DNA of 64,000 nucleotides from Streptomyces sp. CB02056 (GTDB lineage Bacteria > Actinomycetota > Actinomycetes > Streptomycetales > Streptomycetaceae). The stretch is taken from the NCBI RefSeq assembly GCF_001905545.1, contig NZ_LIPD01000022.1, positions 60,587 through 124,586 on the forward strand. The letters are read 5' to 3'. Below the pieces are notes generated by a model. It had not been told where the DNA came from. It worked only from the letters and a program-made list of their open reading frames with translations, and made no database searches. Every line of letters starts with the position of its first letter. The stretch's first letter is position 1. The position numbers and the translations under genes are program-made. This document shows, one piece after another, positions 25,563 to 34,700 of this stretch.

Positions 25563-27388
25563 CCGAAACCCTGCACTCCGAGTTCATCGCCCAGGCGGTC
25601 AAGAACCCCGACGCGACCGCGGTCTACTCCGACGCCGGCGTGCTGACCTACGGCGAGCTGAACGAGCGGTCCCGCGAGCTGGCCGAGCGGCTCCTCGCCG
25701 ACGGCGCGGGCCCGGGCGTCCCGGTCGGCATCTGCGTCGAGCGCACCCCCGACCTGCTCGTCGCCGTCCTGGCGGCCCTGCGCACCGGATCCTGCTACCT
25801 GCCGCTGGACCCGAACTACCCCGCCGACCGGCTGGCCTTCATGGTCCAGGACAGCGGGACCCGGCTGCTGCTCACCACGCCCGCCTCCCGGGCCAGTTGC
25901 CCGCCCGGCCCGACCGTGGTCGTGCTCGGCGGGACCACGGCCACCGAGCCCGGCGCCGAGCCCGTGGCGGTCGTGCCCGAGGACACCGCGTACGTCATCT
26001 ACACCTCGGGCTCCACCGGCAGGCCCAAGGGCGTGGCCGTCCGGCACGCCGGCGCCGTGGCGATGCTCGCCGAGATGGACCGGGTCCTGGAGGGCTGCGA
26101 CCTGAGCGGCGTCTCGGCGGCCAGCTCGGTCTGCTTCGACCTGTCCGTGATGGAGGTCTTCAACGCGCTGTGCCGCGGCGGCGCCGTCGTGCTCGTCGAG
26201 AGCGCCGTCCACCTGACGGAGAGCCGGTACGCGGACCGGATCACCCACCTGTCCGTCGTCCCGTCGGTCATGAACGGCCTGCTCGACGCCGGCGCCCTGC
26301 CCCCGAACGTGCGGTCGATCGTCTTCGGCGGCGAGGCGCTGCGCCGCAAGCTGGCCGACCGGGCCTACCGGGAGACGGGCGCCACCCGGGTGTTCAACGC
26401 CTACGGCCCCACCGAGGGCACCGTCTTCTGCTCGTTCGGGCTGGTGCCCGAGAACGGGACGGACGAGCCGACCATCGGCCCGCCGACCACCACCGACCTG
26501 GTCTACGTGCTCGACGACGAGCTGCGGCCGCTCCCGGCCGGCGAGTCCGGCGAGCTCTACCTCGGCGGCGTCGGCCTCGCGCACGGCTACGTCAACCGGC
26601 CCGGCACCACCGCCGAGCGGTTCGTGCCGGACCCGTTCCGCGACGGCGAGCGGATGTACCGCACCGGGGACGTCGTCAGGTTCACCGAGGACGGCGAACT
26701 CCGGTTCCTCGGCCGCTCCGACCACCAGGTCAAGCTGCGCGGCTACCGGATCGAGCTGGAGGAGGTCGAGGCCCGGCTGACCGGCTGCCCCGAGGTCCGG
26801 GAGGCCGCCGCCGCCGTCCGGGGCAACCGGCTGGTCGGCTACGTCGTCCCCGCCGGCGAGGGCGCACCGCAGGACGGCCCCCGGCTGGACCCGGCCCTCC
26901 AGGGCGCGATCACCGGCCGGCTCGCCACCGAGGTGCCCGACTACCTGGTGCCCGCGACGCTCGTCTTCCTGCCCGCCCTCCCGCTGGGCCCGGGCGGCAA
27001 GCTCGACCGCGACGCGCTGCCCGAGCCGCCGGCCGCCGGCACCGACGGGCCGCGGTCGGCCGCCGGCACGCCGACCGAGGTGGCGCTGGCGGAGATCTGG
27101 GGCGAGCTGCTCGACCTCGATCCGTCGGGCATCGACGTGCAGTCCGCCTTCTACGACCTCGGCGGCGACTCGCTGCTGCTGATCCGTCTCGCCCGGCTGA
27201 TGACCCGTCGCTTCGACCGCCGCGTCCGGGTGCCCGACCTGTTCAGCTTCCGCGACATCGCCTCCCTCGCCCGCTGGCTCGACGACGACAGCGGCGCCAC
27301 CCCCGAGGTGGTCGAGTCGGCCCGCCAGCGCGCCGGCGCCCGCCGCGCCGCCCTGCGCGGCCGCGGCGCCGGCGGCACCGGCCGATAG
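25559..27388 (+). CDS. NRPS adenylation-peptidyl carrier protein (A-PCP)
   Basis: 609 residues from GTG 25559, overlapping the PKS stop (GTGA). The adenylation core has YTSGSTGRPKG (A3), FDLSVMEVF (A4), NAYGPTEGT (A5), GELYLGGVGLAHGY, YRTGD (A7), GRSDHQVKLRGYRIELEEVE (A8) and the catalytic Lys region GGKLDRDALP (A10). The PCP follows, with LGGDSLLL and Ser538. Aligning by eye to the GrsA pocket gives D-L-M-S-V-G-A-V-F-K, which I cannot match to a known amino acid. It would activate one amino acid and present it to the upstream C domain. It has no C or TE domain of its own. Confidence 0.93.
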   Translation: MTETLHSEFIAQAVKNPDATAVYSDAGVLTYGELNERSRELAERLLADGAGPGVPVGICVERTPDLLVAVLAALRTGSCYLPLDPNYPADRLAFMVQDSGTRLLLTTPASRASCPPGPTVVVLGGTTATEPGAEPVAVVPEDTAYVIYTSGSTGRPKGVAVRHAGAVAMLAEMDRVLEGCDLSGVSAASSVCFDLSVMEVFNALCRGGAVVLVESAVHLTESRYADRITHLSVVPSVMNGLLDAGALPPNVRSIVFGGEALRRKLADRAYRETGATRVFNAYGPTEGTVFCSFGLVPENGTDEPTIGPPTTTDLVYVLDDELRPLPAGESGELYLGGVGLAHGYVNRPGTTAERFVPDPFRDGERMYRTGDVVRFTEDGELRFLGRSDHQVKLRGYRIELEEVEARLTGCPEVREAAAAVRGNRLVGYVVPAGEGAPQDGPRLDPALQGAITGRLATEVPDYLVPATLVFLPALPLGPGGKLDRDALPEPPAAGTDGPRSAAGTPTEVALAEIWGELLDLDPSGIDVQSAFYDLGGDSLLLIRLARLMTRRFDRRVRVPDLFSFRDIASLARWLDDDSGATPEVVESARQRAGARRAALRGRGAGGTGR

Positions 27389-27410
27389 CCACCCGAGTCA
27401 CCTCCACCCG

Positions 27411-27437
27411 ACACGAAGCACACGAAGCACACGAAGC
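27411..27437 (+). repeat. Three tandem 9-base units (ACACGAAGC) before the KS-like gene
   Basis: Exact copies at 27411, 27420 and 27429 in the 60-base gap between the A-PCP and KS-like genes, directly upstream of the AGGAG ribosome site. Confidence 0.85.
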
Positions 27438-27448
27438 AGGAGCCTTCC

Positions 27449-29230
27449 ATGACCGACAGCCCCGAGCAGGAGTACGACCCGGGTGACGTGGCCGTCATCG
27501 GCATGTCCCTGCGGGCGCCCGGCGCCCGCACCAAGGAGCAGTTCTGGGACGTCCTCGTCCACGGCCGGGAGACCGTGTCGTTCCTGGCCAAGGAGGACAT
27601 CCACGTCGACGAGACCCTGATCCACAACCCGTCCTACGTCCGGGCCTGCGGCGTCCTCGACACGTACGACAGGTTCGACCCGTCGGTGTTCGGCATCAGC
27701 GACCGGATGGCCGCCGCGATGACCCCGGAGAACCGGCTCTACCTGGAGAGCGCCTGGGAGTCCCTGGAGGACGGCGGCTACGACCCGGACCGGCTCACCG
27801 CCGAGATCGGCATGTACGGCGCCAACAACCCGCAGACCGCCGCGCTCTACAGCTCCCCGCCGGACCGGGCGTCGGTCGGCCCCGAAGCGATCGAGGCCAG
27901 CCTGGCATGGTCGCCGGACAGCATGACCTCCAACGCCCTGTACTACATGGGGCTCACCGGCGAGGCCGTCACGGTCGCCGCCGTCTGCGCGGGCTTCCAC
28001 TACGCGGTGCACCTGGCCTGCCAGTCGCTGCTGCTCGGCCAGAGCGACATGGCGATCGCCGGCGGCGCGATGGTCCGCCTGCCGCACCCGCGCGGGCACC
28101 TGTGGGAGGAGAACCGCATCCTGTCGAAGGACGGCCACTGCCGTCCGTTCGACGCCAACGGCACCGGCAGCGCGCTGTCCAGCGGTGTCGTCACCCTGCT
28201 GCTGAAGCCGCTCGGCCGGGCCGTCGCCGACCGCGACCACGTCTACGCCGTCGTCCGGGGCTCGGCCGTCAACAACAACGGCGTCAGCGCGATGGCGTAC
28301 GGCCTGGCCCAGCCCGAGCGGCTGAGCGCGTGCATCGCCGCGGCGATGGAGGTGGGCGGCGTCAGCCCGGACACCGTGTCCATGTACGAGGCCAACGGCC
28401 TCGGCCTGCCGGTGACCGACGAGCTCGAAGTCCACGCGGCGACCATGGCGTTCGGGAAGCGGACCGCGACCGCCTCGATCGGCGGGGTCAAGGGCAACGT
28501 GGGCCACGGCGGCGTGGTGTCCGGCGGCTTCGGCGCGGTCAAGGCCGCGCTGGCGCTGTACCACCGGACACTCCCGGCCACCATCAACCTGACCGAGGTC
28601 AACCAGGACCTCGACTTCCCCAGCACCCCCTTCGTGCCGCAGATCGAGGGCGCGGCCTGGGAGCCGGAGGCCGGCATCCGCCGCGCGGGCATCACCTCCC
28701 TCGGCGGCGGCGGCTACAACGCCCACCTGGTGCTGGAGGAGCCGCCGGCACCGGCCGGACGCGCCCCCGAGGAGGCGGGCCGCCCCCGGCTGGCCACCCT
28801 GTCCGCGATGGACGACGACGCGCTGGCCCGTCAGCGCACCCGGCTCCGGGAGTGGCTGGAGGCCCGCCCGGAGCTGCGCCTGGACGACGTCTGCTTCACC
28901 CTCAACCTCGGCCGCAAGGTGATGGGCCGCCGCTGGGCGGCCGTGGTCCGCAGCCGCGAGGAGCTGATCGCGGCGCTGTCCGACGACGCCCGCGGCCCGG
29001 TCGCCTCGACCGCCGCCGCCCCGCGCACGGACCCGGGCTCCTTCTCCCGCACCGACGACGGGATCGTGCCGTCCGGCCAGGACGCGCCGGCCCTGACCGA
29101 CCTGGCCGCCGCCTGGGTGAGCGGCCTCCAGGTGGACTTCGACGCCCTGCACCGGGACGGGGCCGGCCGCCGCGTGCCGCTGCCCGCCTACCCCTTCCAG
29201 CCCCGCCGGTTCTGGCGGACGGACTGGTAG
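27449..29230 (+). CDS. Stand-alone KS-like protein with Cys-Asn-His active site and AT-less C-terminal linker
   Basis: 593 residues from ATG 27449 (CAGGAG upstream). The fold is beta-ketoacyl synthase: VAVIGMSLRAPGA, the nucleophile region AAVCAGFHYAV with Cys180, and GNVGHGG with His353. The usual HGTGT motif reads NGLGL, placing Asn316 where the decarboxylation histidine belongs. The C-terminal ~150 residues look like the KS-AT linker joined straight to the post-AT segment (VPLPAYPFQPRRFW), with the AT missing, as in AT-less modules. Such KS0-type domains usually transfer acyl chains without elongation. It may act in chain transfer, release or cyclisation. No ACP or TE is attached. Confidence 0.88.
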   Translation: MTDSPEQEYDPGDVAVIGMSLRAPGARTKEQFWDVLVHGRETVSFLAKEDIHVDETLIHNPSYVRACGVLDTYDRFDPSVFGISDRMAAAMTPENRLYLESAWESLEDGGYDPDRLTAEIGMYGANNPQTAALYSSPPDRASVGPEAIEASLAWSPDSMTSNALYYMGLTGEAVTVAAVCAGFHYAVHLACQSLLLGQSDMAIAGGAMVRLPHPRGHLWEENRILSKDGHCRPFDANGTGSALSSGVVTLLLKPLGRAVADRDHVYAVVRGSAVNNNGVSAMAYGLAQPERLSACIAAAMEVGGVSPDTVSMYEANGLGLPVTDELEVHAATMAFGKRTATASIGGVKGNVGHGGVVSGGFGAVKAALALYHRTLPATINLTEVNQDLDFPSTPFVPQIEGAAWEPEAGIRRAGITSLGGGGYNAHLVLEEPPAPAGRAPEEAGRPRLATLSAMDDDALARQRTRLREWLEARPELRLDDVCFTLNLGRKVMGRRWAAVVRSREELIAALSDDARGPVASTAAAPRTDPGSFSRTDDGIVPSGQDAPALTDLAAAWVSGLQVDFDALHRDGAGRRVPLPAYPFQPRRFWRTDW

Positions 29231-29232
29231 GC

Positions 29233-30465
29233 ATGAGCACACCGGCACTGGACACCGTGGACCTGGGCGACCCGGCCACCTTCGCCGACCACGACCTCGA
29301 CGGGTTCTGGCGCACCCTGCGGGACACCGCGCCGATGCACTGGAACCCGCCGGTCGACGGCCGCCGGGGGTTCTGGGTGCTCTCCCGCTACGACGACATC
29401 ATGGCCACCTACCGGGACAACGTGAACTTCACGTCCCAGCGCGGCAACGTGCTCGTCACCCTCCTGGAGGGCGGCGACGCCGGGGCCGGCCGGATGCTGG
29501 CCGTCACCGACGGGCCCCGGCACCTGGAGCTGCGCAAGATCCTCCAGCGCGTGCTCTCGCCGCGGGTGCTCGACGAGGTCGCGCGGACCGTCCGGGTCAA
29601 CACCCGGCAGTGGATCCGCGAGGCCGTCGGCTCCGGCGGCTGCGACTTCGCGGAGCAGATCGCCTCGCGGATCCCGATGACCACCATCTCCAACCTGCTC
29701 GGCGTCCCCGAACGGGACCGGGACTACCTGCTCAGCCTCACCAAGACCGCGCTGTCCGCGGACGACGAGGACGTCGACGAGGTCGACTCCGAGATGGCCC
29801 GCAACGAGATCCTGATGTACTTCATGGACATCGTCGAGGAGCGGCGCGAGGCACCCGGCGACGACGTGATCAGCATGCTGATCGGCAGCGCCGTCGACGG
29901 TGTGCCGCTGTCCGACGAGGACGTCGTGCTCAACTGCTACAGCCTGATCATCGGGGGCGACGAGACCAGCCGGCTGACGATGATCGACTGCGTCCGCACC
30001 CTCGCGGCCCACCCCGAGCAGTGGCGCCGGCTCAAGCGGGGCGAGGTCGCGATCGAGACGGCCGTGGACGAGGTGCTGCGCTGGGCGTCGCCCACCATGC
30101 ACTTCGGGCGCAGCGTCGAGCGGGAGACCGAACTGCACGGCGTACGGCTGCGGCCGGGCGACATCGTCACGCTCTGGCACGCCTCCGGCAACCGGGACGA
30201 ACGGGTCTTCGCCCGGCCCGGGGAGTTCGACCTCGGCCGCACCCCCAACAAGCACCTGGCCTTCGGCTACGGCCCGCACTTCTGCGTCGGCTCGTACCTG
30301 GCCAAGGTGGAGATCGCCGAACTGCTCAAGGCCCTGCGGGACTTCACCCTCGGGTTCGAGCAGACCGAGGAGGCGCTGCCGATCCGGTCCAACTTCCTGA
30401 CCGGGTTCTCCACCATGCCGGTGCGCTTCACGCCCGACCACTCCGGACTGAGAGAGTGCGGATGA
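29233..30465 (+). CDS. Cytochrome P450
   Basis: 410 residues from ATG 29233, two bases after the KS-like stop. It shows the I-helix GGDETS, the ExxR-type EVLRWASP, and the heme loop FGYGPHFCVG with Cys351 as the iron ligand. The size is typical of soluble actinomycete P450s that tailor natural products. No ferredoxin gene is nearby, so electrons would come from a shared partner. Overlap with the next gene (ATGA) and tight spacing place it firmly in the cluster; the oxidised position is unknown. Confidence 0.94.
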   Translation: MSTPALDTVDLGDPATFADHDLDGFWRTLRDTAPMHWNPPVDGRRGFWVLSRYDDIMATYRDNVNFTSQRGNVLVTLLEGGDAGAGRMLAVTDGPRHLELRKILQRVLSPRVLDEVARTVRVNTRQWIREAVGSGGCDFAEQIASRIPMTTISNLLGVPERDRDYLLSLTKTALSADDEDVDEVDSEMARNEILMYFMDIVEERREAPGDDVISMLIGSAVDGVPLSDEDVVLNCYSLIIGGDETSRLTMIDCVRTLAAHPEQWRRLKRGEVAIETAVDEVLRWASPTMHFGRSVERETELHGVRLRPGDIVTLWHASGNRDERVFARPGEFDLGRTPNKHLAFGYGPHFCVGSYLAKVEIAELLKALRDFTLGFEQTEEALPIRSNFLTGFSTMPVRFTPDHSGLRECG

Positions 30466-31154
30466 ACATCTACATGTCAGGACAGGGGGCGTTCGCGGTC
30501 CAGGTCGCGGAAGCCCTCCTGGACAAGGGGCACAAGATCGTCGGCGCGGCCGCGCCCCGGCTGCGCAAGGGCAGGACCGACGAGAGCGACGCGATGTCCT
30601 GGGACCGCCTGCGCGCCTGGGCGTTCCCCCGGGACATCCCCTGGACGGACTCGCTCGAACTGCGGGCGATGCACATCCCGGACGGGGTGGACGTCATCCT
30701 CGCCGCGCACTCGCACGCCTTCCTCGGCCGGCGGACCCGCGCCCGGGCCGGCCTCGCCACCATCGGCTACCACCCCAGCCTGCTGCCGCTGCACCGCGGC
30801 CGGGACGCGATCCGATGGACCATCCGCGACGGCGACAAGGTGACGGGCGGGAGCGTCTACCACCTCACCGAGCGCACCGACGGCGGCCCGCTCGCCGCCC
30901 AGGAGCACCTGCTCGTGCCCCCGGGCTCGACCGCCCAGAGCCTGTGGCGCGACCACCTGGCGCCGCTCGGCGTGCGACTGCTGCTGAAGGTGGTCGACGA
31001 CCTCGCCGCCGACCGGCGGATCGAGGTGCCCCAGGACGAGAAGCTGGCGACCTGGGAGCCCGCGATGGACACCCAGCCGCTGTTCAAGCCCGAACTCATC
31101 GCCCTGCCGGGCAGCGTCCGGGTCGACGGCAGCGCGCGGGCGCTGCACGAGTGA
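30462..31154 (+). CDS. Formyltransferase family protein (tailoring N-formylase)
   Basis: 230 residues from ATG 30462, overlapping the P450 stop. The formyl_trans_N core is seen in HPSLLPLHRG, IRWTIRDGDKVTGGSVYHL and TERTDGGPLAAQE, with the catalytic His and Asp. The residue two before the His, normally Asn, is Gly (IGYHPSLLP). I believe this occurs in a subfamily of stand-alone bacterial formyltransferases, so activity is not ruled out. It would use 10-formyl-tetrahydrofolate to formylate an amino group, perhaps on the PCP-bound amino acid. It lacks the tRNA-binding C-terminal domain of Fmt, so initiator-tRNA formylation is unlikely. Last gene of the cluster. Confidence 0.85.
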   Translation: MNIYMSGQGAFAVQVAEALLDKGHKIVGAAAPRLRKGRTDESDAMSWDRLRAWAFPRDIPWTDSLELRAMHIPDGVDVILAAHSHAFLGRRTRARAGLATIGYHPSLLPLHRGRDAIRWTIRDGDKVTGGSVYHLTERTDGGPLAAQEHLLVPPGSTAQSLWRDHLAPLGVRLLLKVVDDLAADRRIEVPQDEKLATWEPAMDTQPLFKPELIALPGSVRVDGSARALHE

Positions 31155-31200
31155 GAGCCGTGTAGCGCCGCGACGGCCGAATTGCCGCGATCAACTCCTC

Positions 31201-31236
31201 AGGTGCCCCCGGGTGTTCGAGACTCCGGGGGCACCT
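31201..31236 (+). terminator. Terminator of the biosynthetic cluster
   Basis: Perfect 12-base inverted repeat (31201-31212 with 31225-31236), 46 bases after the formyltransferase stop codon. Confidence 0.8.
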
Positions 31237-31693
31237 CTGCGCTTTCGGAAAGCCGGAGTTGGCAATTCTTCTGCCCATTTCTCCGACAACTCGACTGCGG
31301 TGAAGCCTGGTTATCCGACCTGACGGCCAGCCAGCAGGAATCGGATTTCCCGCGCCGAACCTCGCAAGAACGACCTTTCGGATCCCGGGAACCGTACGGC
31401 CCCGCCGAGCGTCCCGCCTCGCGCCCGCCGCCCGGATCCCGCCGCGATACCCGTGGTGACCAGCGGAGATTGCCCGGCGGAGCGTCGTCGATCCGGCGGC
31501 CGGAGCGGCGCCCCGGTGCCGTGCGTCACCGTTCGCGACCGCCGGACGTGCCTCGGAGGCAGGCTGGCGACCGCCCTTCGGGGCGTGATTTACCTCACAC
31601 CCTAGTGGTCGGTTCATCCGTTTTCACCCGAGCTGCCCCCCGTCTGACAGGGCCGCAGCAAGGGCTCTTTTCTCATGCATTTCTGATGAAGCG

Positions 31694-31722
31694 TTGACAG
31701 CTCTTTTAGGTGTCCATAAAGA
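31694..31722 (+). promoter_or_regulatory. Sigma-70-like promoter of the LamG gene
   Basis: TTGACA (31694-31699), a 17-base spacer and TAAAGA (31717-31722) give a near-consensus promoter about 46 bases before the chosen GTG start. A TTG start at 31694 would be the -35 box itself, which argues against it. Confidence 0.65.
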
Positions 31723-31768
31723 TCCGCTCAAACTTCGCCCACATTCCGGAAGTCGGAGCTTACGCACA

Positions 31769-34700
31769 GTGAGAACAGCAGCAAGACGGTCGGGCAGCAT
31801 GCTCGCCGCGGCACTCGCCGCGGTCGCGCTCGCCGCGACCGCGGTGGTGCCCGCCGCCGCCGCCGGAGGGACACCTCCCCCCGGCGTGACGGAGCCCCAG
31901 GACACCGCCGAGACCCTGGCCGTCCAGGAGGCCGCCCGCACCGGCCAGCCGGTCGAGGTGCTCGCCAAGCGCGGCGAGACCAGCGACACCGTCGCCCAGC
32001 CCGACGGCAAGCTGAAGACCACCACCTACGTCCAGCCCAAGCGGGTGCGCAAGAACGGCGCCTGGGTCGACCTCGACCCCACCCTCCGGACGCTGCCCGG
32101 CGGCGCGATCGCCCCCAAGGGCTCCACCGCCGACCTGACGTTCTCCGGCGGCGGCACCGCACCGCTGGTCACCATGGCCCGGGCCGGCAAGGAGCTGAAG
32201 CTCAGCTGGCCCAAGCCGCTGCCCAAGCCGACCGTCAACGGCGCCACCGCCGAGTACGCGTCGATCCTGCCGGACGTCGACCTGAAGCTGTCCGCCACCA
32301 AGACCGGGTTCACCCAGGTCATCGTGGTGCACACCGCCGAGGCCGCCAAGAACCCCGAGCTGGACCAGCTCCGGCTCGGCCTCCAGGGCAACGGCCTGAC
32401 GGTCGGCCAGGAGGCGGACGGCACCCTCAAGGCCAAGGACCCCTCCGGCGGCGGCACCGTCTTCGAGGCGCCCGTCCCGGTGATGTGGGACTCCTCCAAG
32501 CCGGCCGGCGCCGCGCCCGCTCCGAGTGCCCCGGCCGCCGCGCCCGCCGCACCCGCCGCGCCGAAGGCGTTCAAGGCCGCCCCGCAGGCGGCACCGCAAG
32601 CCGAGGCCGCGGCCCCCGCCGCCCCCGCCGCTCCCGCCGCTCCCGCTGCTCCCGCTGCTCCCGCGCCGACCGACCCGGCCGTCGCCGGCTACGGCGACCT
32701 GCCCGGCGAGGGCGCCAAGATGACCCGCCTCAAGGTCGAGCTGCCCAAGGACGCCCTGCTGCTCTCGCCCGACCAGGCGATGCTGGACGCCCCGGACACG
32801 GTCTACCCGGTGATGATCGACCCGGCGTGGAACACCCCGCACGCCGGCGACTGGGCGGGCGTCTCGCGCACCTACCCGAACCAGGCGTACTGGCACTTCA
32901 CGTACAACAGCAGCTACGTCCACGACTGGGGCGTCGGCTACTGCGGCGACACCTCCCGCTGCGCGCCGACCGACGTGAAGCGCGCCTTCTTCCAGGTGTC
33001 CAACCCGTTCGTCGGCAAGCAGATCCTCGGCGCCACCTTCGGCACCTACGAGAGCTGGTCGTACTCCTGCGACGCCCGGCCCGTCGAGCTGTGGAGCACC
33101 GGCTACATCTCCCCCGGCCTGAACTGGAACGCCCAGAACGCCTCCGGGTTCTGGAGCCGCTACCTGCAGACCATCAACACCGCCAAGGGCTGGAGCGGCA
33201 ACTGCCCCGGCGGCTGGCTGGAGTACGGCGAGACCGGCGCGGTGAAGAACCTCGTCCAGGACGCCGCCAACTGGGGCTGGCCGACCATCACCTTCGGTCT
33301 GAAGGCCCAGAACGAGGGCGACACCCTCGCCTGGAAGCGCTTCACCGACGACGCCTACCTGCAGGTGTACTACAACCTGCGGCCGAACCAGATCCCGATG
33401 TCCGACATGACGATGTCGCCGGGCTCGGTCTGCCAGTACCCGGGCATCAAGATCAACAAGATGCCGCAGGTCACCACCCGGGCCACCGACCCGGACGGCG
33501 AGGCCATCGGCGTGCAGTTCGCGGTCGGCTGGGACGACGGCACCGGCCTGCGCCGGCGCTGGTGGTCCACCGGCTCGGAGGACGCCGCACCGGGGGGCAA
33601 CACCTTCAAGGCCTCCGGCTCGATCTTCTCCTGGCCGCTGCCGACCGACCTGCCGAAGAACCTCCAGCTCGACTGGGAGGCCCGCGCCTGGGACGGCGCG
33701 CAGTGGGGGCCGTGGTCCTCCGACGGTGACCCGACCGGCTGCTACTTCATCGTCGACACCTCCGCACCGGACGGCCCGGCGATCACCTCGGACGCCTACC
33801 CGGGTTCCAAGGACGCCACCGCGGCGCTCCCGTGGACCGACGGCGTCGGCAAGAGCGGCCAGTTCACCCTGAAGTCCGCCGCCACCGACGTGGTCAAGTA
33901 CCAGTGGGGCCTGGACACCTCGCCGTCCGCGGCGAACGAGGTCGCCACCAGCGGCGGCGCCGGCCAGACCGTCCGCATCCAGCCGCAGACCGCCGGCGTC
34001 CACTTCATCTCCGCCCGGGCTGTCGACGGCGCGGGCAACGCCTCCCAGCCCGAGACGTACTACTTCAACGTGCTCACCGGGCAGGCCCAGCGCACCGGCT
34101 GGTCGATGGACGACCCGAGCGGCACCAGCGTCACCGGCACCGGCGGCGGCTTCGAGGCGACCCTCGGCTCCGGCGCCACCGCGGGGGCCCCCGGCCACCT
34201 CGCCGAGGGCCTCGCCCTCGACGGCACCGCCAACGGCTACGCCGAGACCCAGGGCAACGTGCTGGACACCACCCGCGGCTTCGCCGTCTCCGCCTGGGTC
34301 AACCTCACCGGCGACACCACCCGCAACCGGGTCGCGGTCAGTGAGAACGGCAACTGGGCCGCCCGCTTCGCCCTCGGGCTGATGAACGGCAAGTGGACGA
34401 TGTGGACCTCCACCCAGGACACCAACGCCGTCTACACCGTGGAGCCCGCGAGCTCGGACACCCCGGTCGTGCTCGGCCAGTGGACCCATCTGGTCGGCGT
34501 CTACGACCCGACCGCCAGGACCAGCACCCTGTACGTCAACGGCGTGCCCGGCACCCCGGTGGCCGTCACCGCCGCCTGGGACGCGCGTGGCCCGCTGGAG
34601 TTCGGCCGCTCCAAGTGGCACGGCAACTGGACCGACCCGTGGACGGGCTCGGTCGACGAGGTCCGGCTCTGGGACCGCTCCCTGAGCAAGGCCGAGGCCG

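Larger units (their letters stand above)
31155..31768. other. Intergenic region between the biosynthetic cluster and the LamG gene
   Basis: No supported gene. It contains the terminator at 31201-31236 and a consensus promoter at 31694-31722. The stretch 31250-31680 is comparatively AT-rich, with no ORF showing actinomycete codon bias. Confidence 0.6.

Noticed and set aside
31694..31768. TTG start for the LamG gene at 31694
   Set aside because: TTG is part of a near-consensus -35 TTGACA; the downstream GTG at 31769 gives a proper signal peptide.
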